From Motiliproteus sp. SC1-56 (GTDB lineage Bacteria; Pseudomonadota; Gammaproteobacteria; Pseudomonadales; Balneatricaceae), in contig NZ_JAEMGS010000007.1 in the NCBI RefSeq assembly GCF_017309075.1, positions 1-64,000 of the forward strand: DNA of 64,000 nt. The letters run 5' to 3'. Below, in pieces: positions 11,836-19,756 of the stretch (its first letter is position 1; each line of letters begins with the position of its first letter). The notes below the pieces were generated by a model, which had not been told where the DNA came from, did not search any database, and saw only the letters and a list, made by a program, of their open reading frames with translations. Both the position numbers and the translations under genes were made by a program.

Positions 11836-13038
11836 TCAGGCCACGACACCCTTGTTTTTCAGGGCTGTTATTCGATCATCGTCAAAGTGCAGCAGCTCGC
11901 GCAGGACCTGGTCACTGTGCTGGCCCAGGGCGGGCGGCGGACCGCGGTATTCAATCGGCGTGGCGGAAAATTTGACCGGGTTGGCCACGGAGGGGCTGCG
12001 GCTGCCGTCGTCTTTCACAAGCTCCAGGCGCATCTGGCGGTGCTGGACCTGGGGATCGGCAAAGACCTGGTCCAGGGTGTTGATGGGGCCGCAGGGGACC
12101 CCCTGCCGGGAAAGCTGCTCCAGCCACCAGGCGCTGTTCTGGCGGCGCACCAGCTGCTCGATAATGGGCACCAGCGCCTGGCGGTGGCGGACCCGATCGC
12201 GGTTGGTGGCAAATTCCGCGCGGCGCGCTAAGCCGGGCTCTCCCGCCAGCTCGCAGAACCGGGCAAACTGGGTGTCGTTGCCGACCGCCAGCACGATGTA
12301 ACCGTCGGCGGTGGCGAACGCCTGGTAAGGAACGATATTGGGGTGGGCATTGCCCAGGCGACCGGGCGCTTCGCCGCTGGCGAGGTAATTCATGGCCTGG
12401 TTGGCAAGGGTGGCCACCTGCACGTCCAGCAGCGCCAGGTCGATATGCTGGCCTACACCGTGGCGTTCGCGGTGGAGCAGGGCCGCCTGAATCGCGTTGC
12501 AGGCGTAGAGCCCTGTCATCACGTCGGTCAGGGCGACGCCGACCTTGGTGGGCTGGCCATCCGGCTCGCCGGTGACACTCATCAAGCCGCCCATGGCCTG
12601 GATCATGAAGTCGTAGCCCGCTCTCTCCCGGTAGGGACCGCTCTGGCCGAAGCCGGTGATGGAGCAGTACACCAGCCGCGGGTTGGTGGCTTTCAGACTG
12701 GCGTAGTCCAGGTGGTAGCGCTTCAGCGCCCCCACCTTGAAATTTTCCACCACCACATCCACTTCCCGGGCCAACTGGTGGACCAGCGCCTGCCCCTCGG
12801 GATGGGTGATGTCCACCGCCAGTGACTGTTTGCCACGGTTGGCGCAATGGAAGTAAGCGGCATCGCCCTCGCCATCACCCATGTAGGGCGGTCCCCAGCC
12901 GCGGGTATCGTCGCCGCTGCCGGGGCGCTCGATCTTGATCACCTCGGCGCCGCAGTCGGCCAGCATCTGGGTCGCCCAGGGGCCAGCCAGGATACGGCTC
13001 AGGTCCAGTACCCGAAACCCGTCCAGTGCCCCTTTCAT
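11836..13038 (-). CDS. CaiB/BaiF family CoA-transferase, glutarate/succinate type
   Basis: A 400-residue class III CoA-transferase. The family motif is clear at the N-terminus (RVLDLSRILAGPWATQMLADCGAEVIKIERPGSGDDTR), and the catalytic Asp is expected in the YDFMIQAMGGLMSVTG/VALTDVMTGLYA region. It closely resembles the enzyme encoded next to glutaryl-CoA dehydrogenase in Pseudomonas and human SUGCT, which move CoA between succinyl-CoA and glutarate. Paired with the semialdehyde dehydrogenase 12-27 bp downstream, it suggests glutarate activation. No gcdH is present in the window, so the assignment is inferred. Confidence 0.87.
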   Translation of the reverse strand: MKGALDGFRVLDLSRILAGPWATQMLADCGAEVIKIERPGSGDDTRGWGPPYMGDGEGDAAYFHCANRGKQSLAVDITHPEGQALVHQLAREVDVVVENFKVGALKRYHLDYASLKATNPRLVYCSITGFGQSGPYRERAGYDFMIQAMGGLMSVTGEPDGQPTKVGVALTDVMTGLYACNAIQAALLHRERHGVGQHIDLALLDVQVATLANQAMNYLASGEAPGRLGNAHPNIVPYQAFATADGYIVLAVGNDTQFARFCELAGEPGLARRAEFATNRDRVRHRQALVPIIEQLVRRQNSAWWLEQLSRQGVPCGPINTLDQVFADPQVQHRQMRLELVKDDGSRSPSVANPVKFSATPIEYRGPPPALGQHSDQVLRELLHFDDDRITALKNKGVVA

Positions 13039-13282
13039 TGATCGCGACGCCCATCGTCTGGGGTTAGGCGCCCTTGGTTCAGAACATCCATCCGTATAGT
13101 GCTCCCGTTATTGTGCCGTACGTCAGCTGCGGCACCGCTCAGGGTACCGTTGAAGTCGGCAGAGCGCCAATGGCTCGTTCACACTGGAATGTCCGGGCGC
13201 GCCCGTGGGACGCTCTTGTCGCCGCGAGGCTCTGCAGTTTCACGCCGGAGCCTCCGGCCCGGCCGCATTGCAGCGGCAAAAG
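13039..13282. other. Intergenic region between divergent genes, no gene seen
   Basis: About 245 bp (320 bp between the coding starts) separating the CoA-transferase gene from the DUF523/DUF1722 gene. Open frames occur in both forward registers but give low-complexity products and lack ribosome-binding sites. The right end contains an ECF-type promoter candidate listed separately. Confidence 0.5.
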
Positions 13283-13311
13283 TGATCCGGCGGAAAGGCT
13301 CGGGCGTATTC
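13283..13311 (+). promoter_or_regulatory. Candidate ECF (RpoE/ChrR-type) promoter
   Basis: TGATCC (13283-13288), exactly 18 bp, then TATTC (13307-13311). The -35 element and spacing equal those of the two sites in front of the sigma-factor locus at 23.1 kb; the -10 keeps only TA. Transcription would start about 40 nt before the gene. Confidence 0.45.
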
Positions 13312-13358
13312 AGGGGTAAACGCGGTACGGACAGAATAACCTCGAGAGGATGCTGACC

Positions 13359-14354
13359 ATGAAGACCATTGCCACCCGCAACCTTGATGCTTCACCCCAG
13401 GGCGGAGATAAAATCCCGGTTGGCATCAGCGCCTGCCTGCTGGGTAAGCCGGTTCGCTACAACGGTGGGCACAGCCAGTCACGGCTCTGCCTGGGCGAGT
13501 TGAGCCGCCACTTTGACTACCGCGCCTTTTGTCCCGAGCTGGAGGCGGGGTTCGGTGTCCCGCGCCCGACCCTGCGCCTGACCGGCGACCCCTCCGATCC
13601 GCGGATGGTGTTTTCCAACGACGCTTCGAAGGACGTGACCGACCGCTTCAAAACGGCGGTTGCAGACAAGATTGAGGGGCTGGCCGGGCTGGACGGATAT
13701 ATACTGATGAAGAACTCGCCCAGCTGTGGCCTGGAGCGTATCAAGGTGTACCGCGACAACGGGTATCCCCACACCGAGCGCACGCAAGGGCTGTTCACCG
13801 CCGCCCTGCGCCAGCGATTCCCGGATCTGCCGGTGGAGGAAGAGGGGCGGCTGAACGACGCGAGGTTGCGGGAAAACTTCATTCTGCGCGTGTTTGCCCA
13901 CCACCACTTCCGTCGGGTGGTGGAGGACGCCCCTTCGCTGGGGCGCCTGATGGGCTTTCACCGGGACTATAAATATATCCTGATGGCCCACAACCAGCAG
14001 GAGTACCGCGCTCTGGGGCGCCTGCTGGCGCAGGCGGGCAAGGAGGCGGACATCGGGACGCTGCAGGCCGCCTACAAGAAGCGTTTTATGGCGGCGCTTG
14101 CAAAGCCTGCGACCCGTCGCAGTCACTGCAACGTGCTGCTGCATATACTGGGATACCTCAAGCGCGCGCTGGACGGTGCCACCCGCCGCGACATCATGGG
14201 CGTGATCGAGCAGTACCGCCGTGGCGAGGTGAACCTGGCCACGCCGCTGACCTTGATCAGCCACTACGTACGTCGTTGCGGCAGTGATTACATTCAGGCG
14301 CAACGTTATTTAGAACCCTACCCCGCCCCCCTCGGATTACGTAACCAGCTCTAG
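13359..14354 (+). CDS. DUF523 and DUF1722 two-domain protein
   Basis: A 331-residue fusion. The N-terminal DUF523 domain (about 20-150) has the Cys motifs SACLLG, FCPE and NSPSCGLERIKVY; DUF523 relatives such as thiouracil desulfidase bind a [4Fe-4S] cluster through three such Cys residues. The C-terminal DUF1722 domain (about 185-305, YbgA-like) has HNQQEYRALGRLL and the RRGEVNLATPLTLISHY segment. Start ATG 13359 is favoured over 13350 because GAGAGGA lies just before it. In many gammaproteobacteria this gene neighbours DNA photolyase; here it does not. The biochemical role is unproven, and a redox or sulfur-removal role is inference. Confidence 0.88.
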   Translation: MKTIATRNLDASPQGGDKIPVGISACLLGKPVRYNGGHSQSRLCLGELSRHFDYRAFCPELEAGFGVPRPTLRLTGDPSDPRMVFSNDASKDVTDRFKTAVADKIEGLAGLDGYILMKNSPSCGLERIKVYRDNGYPHTERTQGLFTAALRQRFPDLPVEEEGRLNDARLRENFILRVFAHHHFRRVVEDAPSLGRLMGFHRDYKYILMAHNQQEYRALGRLLAQAGKEADIGTLQAAYKKRFMAALAKPATRRSHCNVLLHILGYLKRALDGATRRDIMGVIEQYRRGEVNLATPLTLISHYVRRCGSDYIQAQRYLEPYPAPLGLRNQL

Positions 14355-14398
14355 GGGGGCTTTAAACCGGGCGCGGGATGCGTCCAGGGAGACACGCC

Positions 14399-14959
14399 AT
14401 GGCGATCATCAAGCCCGTCTTGAGATCGTGTGAAGCGTCTCCGGCTCGCTGTCTCAACTGTCCGCTGCTGGCGCTCTGCTGCGCCAGCAGCTTCGCTTTT
14501 GCGGAGCCGGGCGTGCCCTTCGAGGGCAGCCGGGAGCACGCGACTCAATTCCTTCACCAGTACAGCCTGGGTTACGGCCTGCTCTACGCCTGCGGTTACA
14601 GTCGCCTGCCGGCGTTCATGTTCAACTACCAGGACCCGGCTGAACTGACCCTGGAGAGTGCCGGACCTGCGCTGTCGCCTGGGCTGGTGCGCCTGATCGT
14701 GGATATGCACGATGACCAGGCGCTGTACCAGCGCACCTGCGATCGTCAGGGCCTTCTGGCGGCGAGCTTTGCCGAACCTGAGCTGAGCAGCGGGTTGATC
14801 GAGGGGCTGGCTGAGCTGGATCCCGAGGCCAGCGCCCAGAATGCGTTTGAAACCGGTGTCTATTACCGGATTCGCGGTGAGGTCGATGGGTTTGAAGCGT
14901 ACTTGGAGGCGTGGCACCGTGCCCTGGACGAGTTCGATATCGCCAGCAGTGATCCCTGA
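14399..14959 (+). CDS. Putative secreted protein of unknown function
   Basis: From ATG 14399 the protein has 186 residues. The N-terminus has basic residues, then a hydrophobic stretch LLALCCASSFAFA that looks like a signal peptide cleaved before EPG. The mature part is acidic, has two Cys residues (ACGYS and RTCDRQG) that could form a disulfide, and is otherwise helical. I do not recognise a family. It lies 44 bp downstream of the DUF523/DUF1722 gene on the same strand and may be co-transcribed with it. Confidence 0.6.
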   Translation: MAIIKPVLRSCEASPARCLNCPLLALCCASSFAFAEPGVPFEGSREHATQFLHQYSLGYGLLYACGYSRLPAFMFNYQDPAELTLESAGPALSPGLVRLIVDMHDDQALYQRTCDRQGLLAASFAEPELSSGLIEGLAELDPEASAQNAFETGVYYRIRGEVDGFEAYLEAWHRALDEFDIASSDP

Positions 14960-15044
14960 TTCAGACCCGGGCGCTGTAACGGGTAAAGGGCGGGCGGTCC
15001 CCCCTTCCAGATAGGAGGGGGCTTCATAGGTTGAGCAGCCCCTT

Positions 15045-15073
15045 TTGGGAAAAGCTGTAAGAGCCGCTATTAT
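15045..15073 (+). promoter_or_regulatory. Putative promoter of the VanZ-like gene
   Basis: TTGGGA (15045-15050), a 17-bp spacer and TATTAT (15068-15073), 28 bp before the start codon. Confidence 0.6.
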
Positions 15074-15101
15074 CGCTCCTTCACGATCTGGGACACGGGT
15101 T

Positions 15102-15473
15102 ATGCGAGCTCTTTTCTCTTTCATTGGGCGTCATTGGTGCGCCTGCAGCCTACTGCTATTAAGCACCGTTACCCTGCTTTCGCTCTGGCCCCTGGACAGC
15201 CTGCCGCCGGTGCCGGGCAGCGACAAAACCCACCACCTGATTGCCTACGCGGCGGTTGCCTTTCCGGCCGCGCTGGCCCGTCCCCGCGCCTGGGGTCTCT
15301 GGCTGCTGTCGTTCTGGGGCTGGAGCGGGCTGATCGAACTGGCCCAGCCCTGGGCCAACCGCTACGGCGAGTGGCTGGATCTGGCCGCCAATGGCGTGGG
15401 CATCGTCATCGGCTTTGGTTTTGCCTGGCTGTGCCGGCGCTGGCCGGGGGCGGTTAAACGACCGATTTCCTGA
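15102..15473 (+). CDS. VanZ-like family membrane protein
   Basis: A 123-residue inner-membrane protein with about four hydrophobic helices. The VanZ-like signature is present: DKTHHLIAYAAVAF in the second helix region, ELAQPW, and a final DLAANGVGIVIGFG helix. The name comes from an accessory teicoplanin-resistance protein, but chromosomal copies like this one are common and of unknown function; resistance should not be inferred. Its 3' end overlaps the convergent gene by 20 bp. Confidence 0.8.
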   Translation: MRALFSFIGRHWCACSLLLLSTVTLLSLWPLDSLPPVPGSDKTHHLIAYAAVAFPAALARPRAWGLWLLSFWGWSGLIELAQPWANRYGEWLDLAANGVGIVIGFGFAWLCRRWPGAVKRPIS

Positions 15474-15954
15474 TAGCCGACGTCAGCGACGTCTGCATCC
15501 ACGCCGGCGCTGCACGCCGGGTCCAGCGGGCGAAGGCGGCTTTCTCATGGCGGTAGAAGGCGCGGTAGGCCGCCACCGGGTCGCCCGGCTGGCGATAGGT
15601 CTCGGGCATGGCCTGGGCGAAGGGGGTCAGTCCCTGAGATTCGATTCGAAACCGGCTGACCTCTTGCAGCACCTTCATGGAAGCGTGATCCCGCTCCTTC
15701 CGGTAGCGGTAGCGATACTCCCGGTTCAAGGCTTCAGTGAGCGCCCTGAGCCAGCGCATGTTGTCGTAGGACTCGGCGGCCCAGCGCACGCAGGGGTGCT
15801 TGTCGTGGGTGGGGCGGTAGGGGGGCGTGAAGCCGTGGTGGTGCAGGGCGGTGCAGAGAATCTGCACCTGCTCGAGGATCATCTTCACCACGTGCTGGTC
15901 GCAGTGGTAGCGGGCGCAAGGCTCGATCTCAAGATCCAGGATAAAGATATTCAT
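15454..15954 (-). CDS. Conserved protein of unknown function (CDxHVVKMILE family)
   Basis: A 166-residue protein with motifs MNIFILDLEIEPCARYHCDQHVVKMILEQVQILCTA and HPCVRWAAESYDNMRWL. I know this pattern from proteins in bacteria and in phages annotated only as hypothetical. The conserved Asp-Gln-His and the Cys/His residues could be catalytic or metal-binding, but no activity is established to my knowledge. It is the last gene of the long ChrR-linked operon, 18 bp after the NTF2-like gene, and converges on the VanZ-like gene with a 20-bp overlap. Confidence 0.78.
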   Translation of the reverse strand: MNIFILDLEIEPCARYHCDQHVVKMILEQVQILCTALHHHGFTPPYRPTHDKHPCVRWAAESYDNMRWLRALTEALNREYRYRYRKERDHASMKVLQEVSRFRIESQGLTPFAQAMPETYRQPGDPVAAYRAFYRHEKAAFARWTRRAAPAWMQTSLTSAIRKSVV

Positions 15955-15972
15955 GGTTTTTTGAGGGTTTGC

Positions 15973-16401
15973 TCAGGGCTTGAGGCGTCGCGCGATCAGC
16001 CGGATCAGGCTGCCGAGCAGCGGCAGCCGCTGGTAAAAGTGGCTGGCTGCGTCCCAGTGGTCGATATGGGCGCGGACCTTGCCGTCCTCGGTAAAATGCA
16101 GCTCGCTGACGCCGGGGAAACTCCAGGGTTGGCCCCGCAGCTGGCCGCTGAACTGCCAGCGCAATAAACAGACATCCCCGTCCCAGCCCCGGTAGCGAAT
16201 TCGAAAGCGGGGGGTTTCCACCTGGCGGGCAAAAAATGCCAGGTAATCGGCCAGTGGCTGACGTCCCTCCAGTTGGTGAAACGGATCGCTGAAATGGACG
16301 TCCTCGGTGACGCAGGCCTCGAGCCCCTCGCAACCCTGCTCCAGGCGGTTGAAGAGTTTGATATAGGCTTCCAGGCCGGCGCGCTGGCTGTCGTTGGCCA
16401 T
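15973..16401 (-). CDS. NTF2-like (SnoaL-type) protein
   Basis: A 142-residue single-domain protein of the NTF2-like fold: an N-terminal helix pair (AGLEAYIKLFNRL), the acidic segment VTEDVHFSDPFHQLEGR, and a curved sheet ending in HIDHWDAASHFYQRLP. The polar pocket residues typical of SnoaL cyclases and ketosteroid isomerases are plausible, but the ligand is unknown. It starts 2 bp after the SDR stop. NTF2-like genes accompany similar SDR/CFA-synthase sets in other bacteria, consistent with a modified-lipid pathway. Confidence 0.85.
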   Translation of the reverse strand: MANDSQRAGLEAYIKLFNRLEQGCEGLEACVTEDVHFSDPFHQLEGRQPLADYLAFFARQVETPRFRIRYRGWDGDVCLLRWQFSGQLRGQPWSFPGVSELHFTEDGKVRAHIDHWDAASHFYQRLPLLGSLIRLIARRLKP

Positions 16402-16403
16402 GC

Positions 16404-17183
16404 TCAGTCCTCCAGCATGCGCCGTGTGATGGCGAAGTAGGCGGGATAGGGCAGGTGGCGCAGCAGCCCCATTATCAAGGCGAAGCGGCGCGGAAAGCGT
16501 ATCTCAAACCGGGACTGGTCGAGCCCCCGGGCGATGTGGCGGGCGGCTTGCGGGGCCTCGATCAGAAAGGGCATGGGAAAGGTGTTGCGATCGGTGAGCG
16601 GTGTTTTGACAAAGCCGGGGTTGATCACCTGCAGCTTCACGCCATCCCGGGCCAGCTCCGGTCGCAGGCACTCGCAGAGGTTGATCAGCGCCGCCTTGCT
16701 GGCGCCGTAGGCGCTGGCAGTCGGAAGTCCCCGGTAGCCGGCCAGCGAGGCCACTACCGCTATCTGCCCGTGCTGGCGCCGGCGCATCGATTGCAGCAGC
16801 GGCTGCAGGCTGTTGACGGTGCCCATCACGTTGAGCTCAAGCAGCTCGTAGAAGGCTTCACGGTCAAAGTCGGCGGCAGTCATCGGTCGATGGGTGCCGG
16901 CGTTGAGCACCGCCCGCCCCACCGGGCCCCAGTCGCGCTCGATCTGCTCGATGGTGTGGAGGCAGGCCGCGGGATCCAGCACGTCCAGTGGATAGGGGCG
17001 AATGGCACCGGGCGGCGCCTCGCTGTGACGGGCCAGGGCCGCCAGCTTCTCTTCACTGCGGGCGCTGGCGGCGACCCGCCAGCCCCGTCGTGCCAGCTCC
17101 AGGCTCAGGGCCGCGCCGATGCCCTGGCTGGCGCCGGTGATCCAGGCGACGGGTCTGGGGGTATCGGATCCCTCGTGCTTCAT
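16404..17183 (-). CDS. SDR family NAD(P)-dependent oxidoreductase
   Basis: A 259-residue classical short-chain dehydrogenase. The cofactor motif TGASQGIGAALSLELARRG, NAG, catalytic Ser in VVASLAG and YGASK are all present. The C-terminal tail (about 225-259) is long and hydrophobic, suggesting membrane association. I place the start at ATG 17183; the TTG at 17210 adds residues unlike the family. In the operon it lies between the DUF6134-like gene and the NTF2-like gene. The substrate is unknown, perhaps an oxidised or modified acyl chain. Confidence 0.88.
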   Translation of the reverse strand: MKHEGSDTPRPVAWITGASQGIGAALSLELARRGWRVAASARSEEKLAALARHSEAPPGAIRPYPLDVLDPAACLHTIEQIERDWGPVGRAVLNAGTHRPMTAADFDREAFYELLELNVMGTVNSLQPLLQSMRRRQHGQIAVVASLAGYRGLPTASAYGASKAALINLCECLRPELARDGVKLQVINPGFVKTPLTDRNTFPMPFLIEAPQAARHIARGLDQSRFEIRFPRRFALIMGLLRHLPYPAYFAITRRMLED

Positions 17184-17211
17184 GGTTGTTGTCTCTAAGC
17201 CCAGCCTCAAG

Positions 17212-17904
17212 TTAGGTTCCCTGTCCGCAGCGTCGGCAGCGGAAGGTGACTTCCACCCCCTTCTTGTCCAGAAAACTGAGTCCGACCCAGCGTCCTTTCC
17301 GGTCGTACCAGACGTCGGTGTTGTCGAGCTCGCCCCGGTAACGGTAGCGCATGGCTTCGAGACGCCGCCCTTCGGCCTCCAGCATTTCCCGTCCGACCGG
17401 TTCCACGTCTACCTGGTTGACCTCGCCGGTGAGGGTGTTGACCACCCGTTCGCTGTTCACCACCGCCGCATCGTAATGGTGGGTGGGCAGCACCGGCAGC
17501 CGGATCTTTTCGCCGTCGCTGGAATGCAGCCACTGGCCCTGGCGGGTGAAAAGATGGCGGCGGGTGTCGTCGTCCTCGTCGATGCGCACCTCCAGCGTCT
17601 CGAGCCGGCCGTCGCGCCAGCGCTCGATCCCCTGGTAGCGGAACGAGAACCGCCAGAGCAGCCAGCGCACATCCAGCTCCATCCGCGCCTCGACGCGCCA
17701 CTGCCGATCGTCTCCGTGAAAGCGGGTTTCGTAACGTCCCACCGCTTTGCCATCGCGCAGCACATCGAAGATCAGGGCGTCGCCGTAGAGGTCGCGCCAA
17801 GGATGGGGTGATGCAGATTCGGGTTGCTGCGGCGCTGACCAGGCGTGACCTGCACCCAGTAACAGGCCCAGCACGAGGGGCGCTGCGAGCAGTCTTGGGC
17901 TCAT
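17212..17904 (-). CDS. DUF6134-like exported protein
   Basis: From ATG 17904 the protein has 230 residues with a signal peptide (MSPRLLAAPLVLGLLLGAGHAWSA). The mature part is a beta-rich domain (YGDALIFDVLRDGKAVGRYETRF ... DVRWLLWRFSFRYQG) that resembles the DUF6134/DUF3108 group of periplasmic lipid- or polymer-handling folds. CRRCG at the C-terminus could form a disulfide. The start overlaps the DUF3833 stop (ATGA), so translation is coupled. The function is unknown. Confidence 0.72.
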   Translation of the reverse strand: MSPRLLAAPLVLGLLLGAGHAWSAPQQPESASPHPWRDLYGDALIFDVLRDGKAVGRYETRFHGDDRQWRVEARMELDVRWLLWRFSFRYQGIERWRDGRLETLEVRIDEDDDTRRHLFTRQGQWLHSSDGEKIRLPVLPTHHYDAAVVNSERVVNTLTGEVNQVDVEPVGREMLEAEGRRLEAMRYRYRGELDNTDVWYDRKGRWVGLSFLDKKGVEVTFRCRRCGQGT

Positions 17905-18434
17905 GAAGCCGGTCCCCGCTTGCTGAAGAAGACCGTCAGGGTGCCAAGCTCCAGGCCCCACTTGGTCACCGAGGTGCGGCTCACCACCACCCCGCCGGGC
18001 TGCAGCCAGAGCCAGTCATTGAAATTGACCACCCAGTGGTTTTCGCCCACCGGCAGGTTAAGCTGGTAGCGCCACTGAAAGGCGTTGCCCGCGGTCTGTC
18101 CCCGGGCCTCGCCGACCACGTCGCCGGCGGTGCCCGTGTAAAGGTTGTCGTCGCCCCGCACGATGCGCCAGATGCGTTGCTCGGTCTCGCCGTCGCTGTA
18201 GACAAAGTGCTCGTCCAGGGTCAGCGTCTGTCCATCCCAGTCGCCTTGAATTTCTGCCTGGAACTGGCGTTTAAGGTTGCCGAAGCGGTCTTCAAACACG
18301 CCCCACGCCCAGGTTTTTCCCTGAAAGTAGGTTTCCGGCTTGAACAGCGGTTGCTGGCCCTCGAACTGCCTGATGTTCATGTCGCTGCACCCTAGAAGGA
18401 ATGTTAACGCGATGGCGGTCAGTAGCGCTTTCAC
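17901..18434 (-). CDS. DUF3833 lipoprotein
   Basis: A 177-residue lipoprotein with lipobox LLGCSD (Cys16). The DUF3833 body shows FKPETYFQGKTWAWGVFEDRFGNLKRQF and the C-terminal WVVNFNDWLWLQPGGVVVSRTSVTKWGLELGTLTVFF, a lipocalin-like, beta-rich pattern. This family regularly accompanies CFA-synthase-like and SDR genes in ChrR regulons, so a lipid-binding role at the envelope is plausible but unproven. It overlaps both neighbours by 4 bp. Confidence 0.85.
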   Translation of the reverse strand: MKALLTAIALTFLLGCSDMNIRQFEGQQPLFKPETYFQGKTWAWGVFEDRFGNLKRQFQAEIQGDWDGQTLTLDEHFVYSDGETEQRIWRIVRGDDNLYTGTAGDVVGEARGQTAGNAFQWRYQLNLPVGENHWVVNFNDWLWLQPGGVVVSRTSVTKWGLELGTLTVFFSKRGPAS

Positions 18435-19756
18435 GGACGGTGCGCCTCCCTTGTCTGCGCCTGAGGCGCGGTGGTCGGGGCGGCGGACCCCGCCAGGTTA
18501 AAACCCCACATGAGCGAGACCGCCATACCTTTTACTACGCAGGGCAGCCAGGCGTAGATCACCGCCAAGGCGACAAGGGCTGATTCGCGCTGGGTGGTTG
18601 CGCCCTCCTCCCAGCCTGTGAGGTTCAGCAGGAGAGGGCCCAGCCCCACCCCCACAGCCAGCGAGAGCTTGATCACCAGGCTCGCGCCGGCGTAGTGCAG
18701 GGCCGGCTGGTGGCGGCCGGTCTGGGCTTCTTCCCAGCGCACCACCTGGGCCTGAATGCTGTGGGGCAGGGCCAGGTCGGCGCCCAGGGTGGCGCCGGTT
18801 ATCAGTACCACCAGGGCATAGATAGCCGGGTCGGCGGGGAGCAGGGGCAGCAGGGCGAACGCGGCGATGGCCAGCCCCATGGCGCTGCACCAGACCCGGG
18901 GCTGGGAGTGTCTGCGGGCCAGCCGCCGCCATAGCGGGAGAAACGCCAGCCCGGCGCAGAAGTAAAGCAACAGGAAAACGCCCCGCTGGGTCTCCGCCAG
19001 CCCCAGCCAATGGGTGATCATCAGGGGAAACAGGACCGCCGCCACGGCGTTGGCCAGCCCGTTCAGCCACCAGACCGCGAGCAGCCGTCGTTGCGGCGCC
19101 AGGCGAAACAGGGCTCGCCAGTCGTACCGCTCAAACCGGGGGCGGGGTGAGGGCAGGAGGCGCAGCATGGCGCTGAGGCTGAGGGCGCCCCAGCCCAGGG
19201 TGGCCAGGCACAGGGAAAAGAAAATCTGCTGCTGGCTCCACTGCAGCCAGCCGCCCAGCGCCGGCCACAGGGCCGAGAGCACCAGCCCCACCATGCCGGC
19301 GCCTTCGCGCAGGGTGCTCAGTTGCAGGCGCTCCTGGTTGCTGTTGCCCAGGCTCGCCAGCCAGGCCGTGTAGGGCACCTGGACCAGGGTCCAGCCGGTA
19401 AAGAGCAGGCTGCTGAAGCCCAGCAGCCAGAGCCCGCCGGCATCTGCTGGCGGGATGCTGAGCCCCACCAGGCCGGGGGCCAGGATCAGCGCACCCAGCA
19501 CCAGCCAGCCCTTGCGTCCGGCGCGTCCCAGGGGGCGGTCGCAGAGCCTCGCGGCGAAGGCGTCGCTGGCGACATCGAGCAGGCGGGCGAACATCAGCCA
19601 GGTGCCCACCTCGGCGAGGCCCAGTGTCGTGGTCTCGGCGTAATAGACCGGCAGCAGCACGTACAGCGGCAGGGTCGGCAGGGCCATGGCCACCGCCGGC
19701 AGGGCGTAACTCCAGCGCTGGCTAGGACTCAGTGCCGATCTGGTAGAGGCGGACAT
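18431..19756 (-). CDS. MFS transporter of the GPH (MelB-like) type
   Basis: From ATG 19756 the protein has 441 residues and about twelve membrane helices. The first helix reads YALPAVAMALPTLPLYVLLPVYYAE, and the helix 2-3 loop MFARLLDVASDAFAARLCDRPLGRAGRKGW is the GPH family signature. The start overlaps the end of the methyltransferase gene by 35 bp, and I see no strong ribosome-binding site. In this context it could move lipid precursors or act as a lipid flippase-like carrier, as proposed for some MelB-fold proteins; that is inference. Confidence 0.85.
   Translation of the reverse strand: MSASTRSALSPSQRWSYALPAVAMALPTLPLYVLLPVYYAETTTLGLAEVGTWLMFARLLDVASDAFAARLCDRPLGRAGRKGWLVLGALILAPGLVGLSIPPADAGGLWLLGFSSLLFTGWTLVQVPYTAWLASLGNSNQERLQLSTLREGAGMVGLVLSALWPALGGWLQWSQQQIFFSLCLATLGWGALSLSAMLRLLPSPRPRFERYDWRALFRLAPQRRLLAVWWLNGLANAVAAVLFPLMITHWLGLAETQRGVFLLLYFCAGLAFLPLWRRLARRHSQPRVWCSAMGLAIAAFALLPLLPADPAIYALVVLITGATLGADLALPHSIQAQVVRWEEAQTGRHQPALHYAGASLVIKLSLAVGVGLGPLLLNLTGWEEGATTQRESALVALAVIYAWLPCVVKGMAVSLMWGFNLAGSAAPTTAPQAQTREAHRP

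Noticed and set aside
13099..13356. Open frames in the CoA-transferase/DUF523 spacer
   Set aside because: Arg/Ser-rich products, no ribosome-binding site, and overlap with the candidate ECF promoter.
15000..15021. CCCCCT/AGGGGG inverted repeat before the VanZ-like gene
   Set aside because: No U tract and a mismatch; possibly a terminator of the secreted-protein gene but not supportable.
15102..15473. Teicoplanin resistance by the VanZ-like protein
   Set aside because: No van genes are nearby and chromosomal VanZ-like proteins are widespread, so resistance is not implied.
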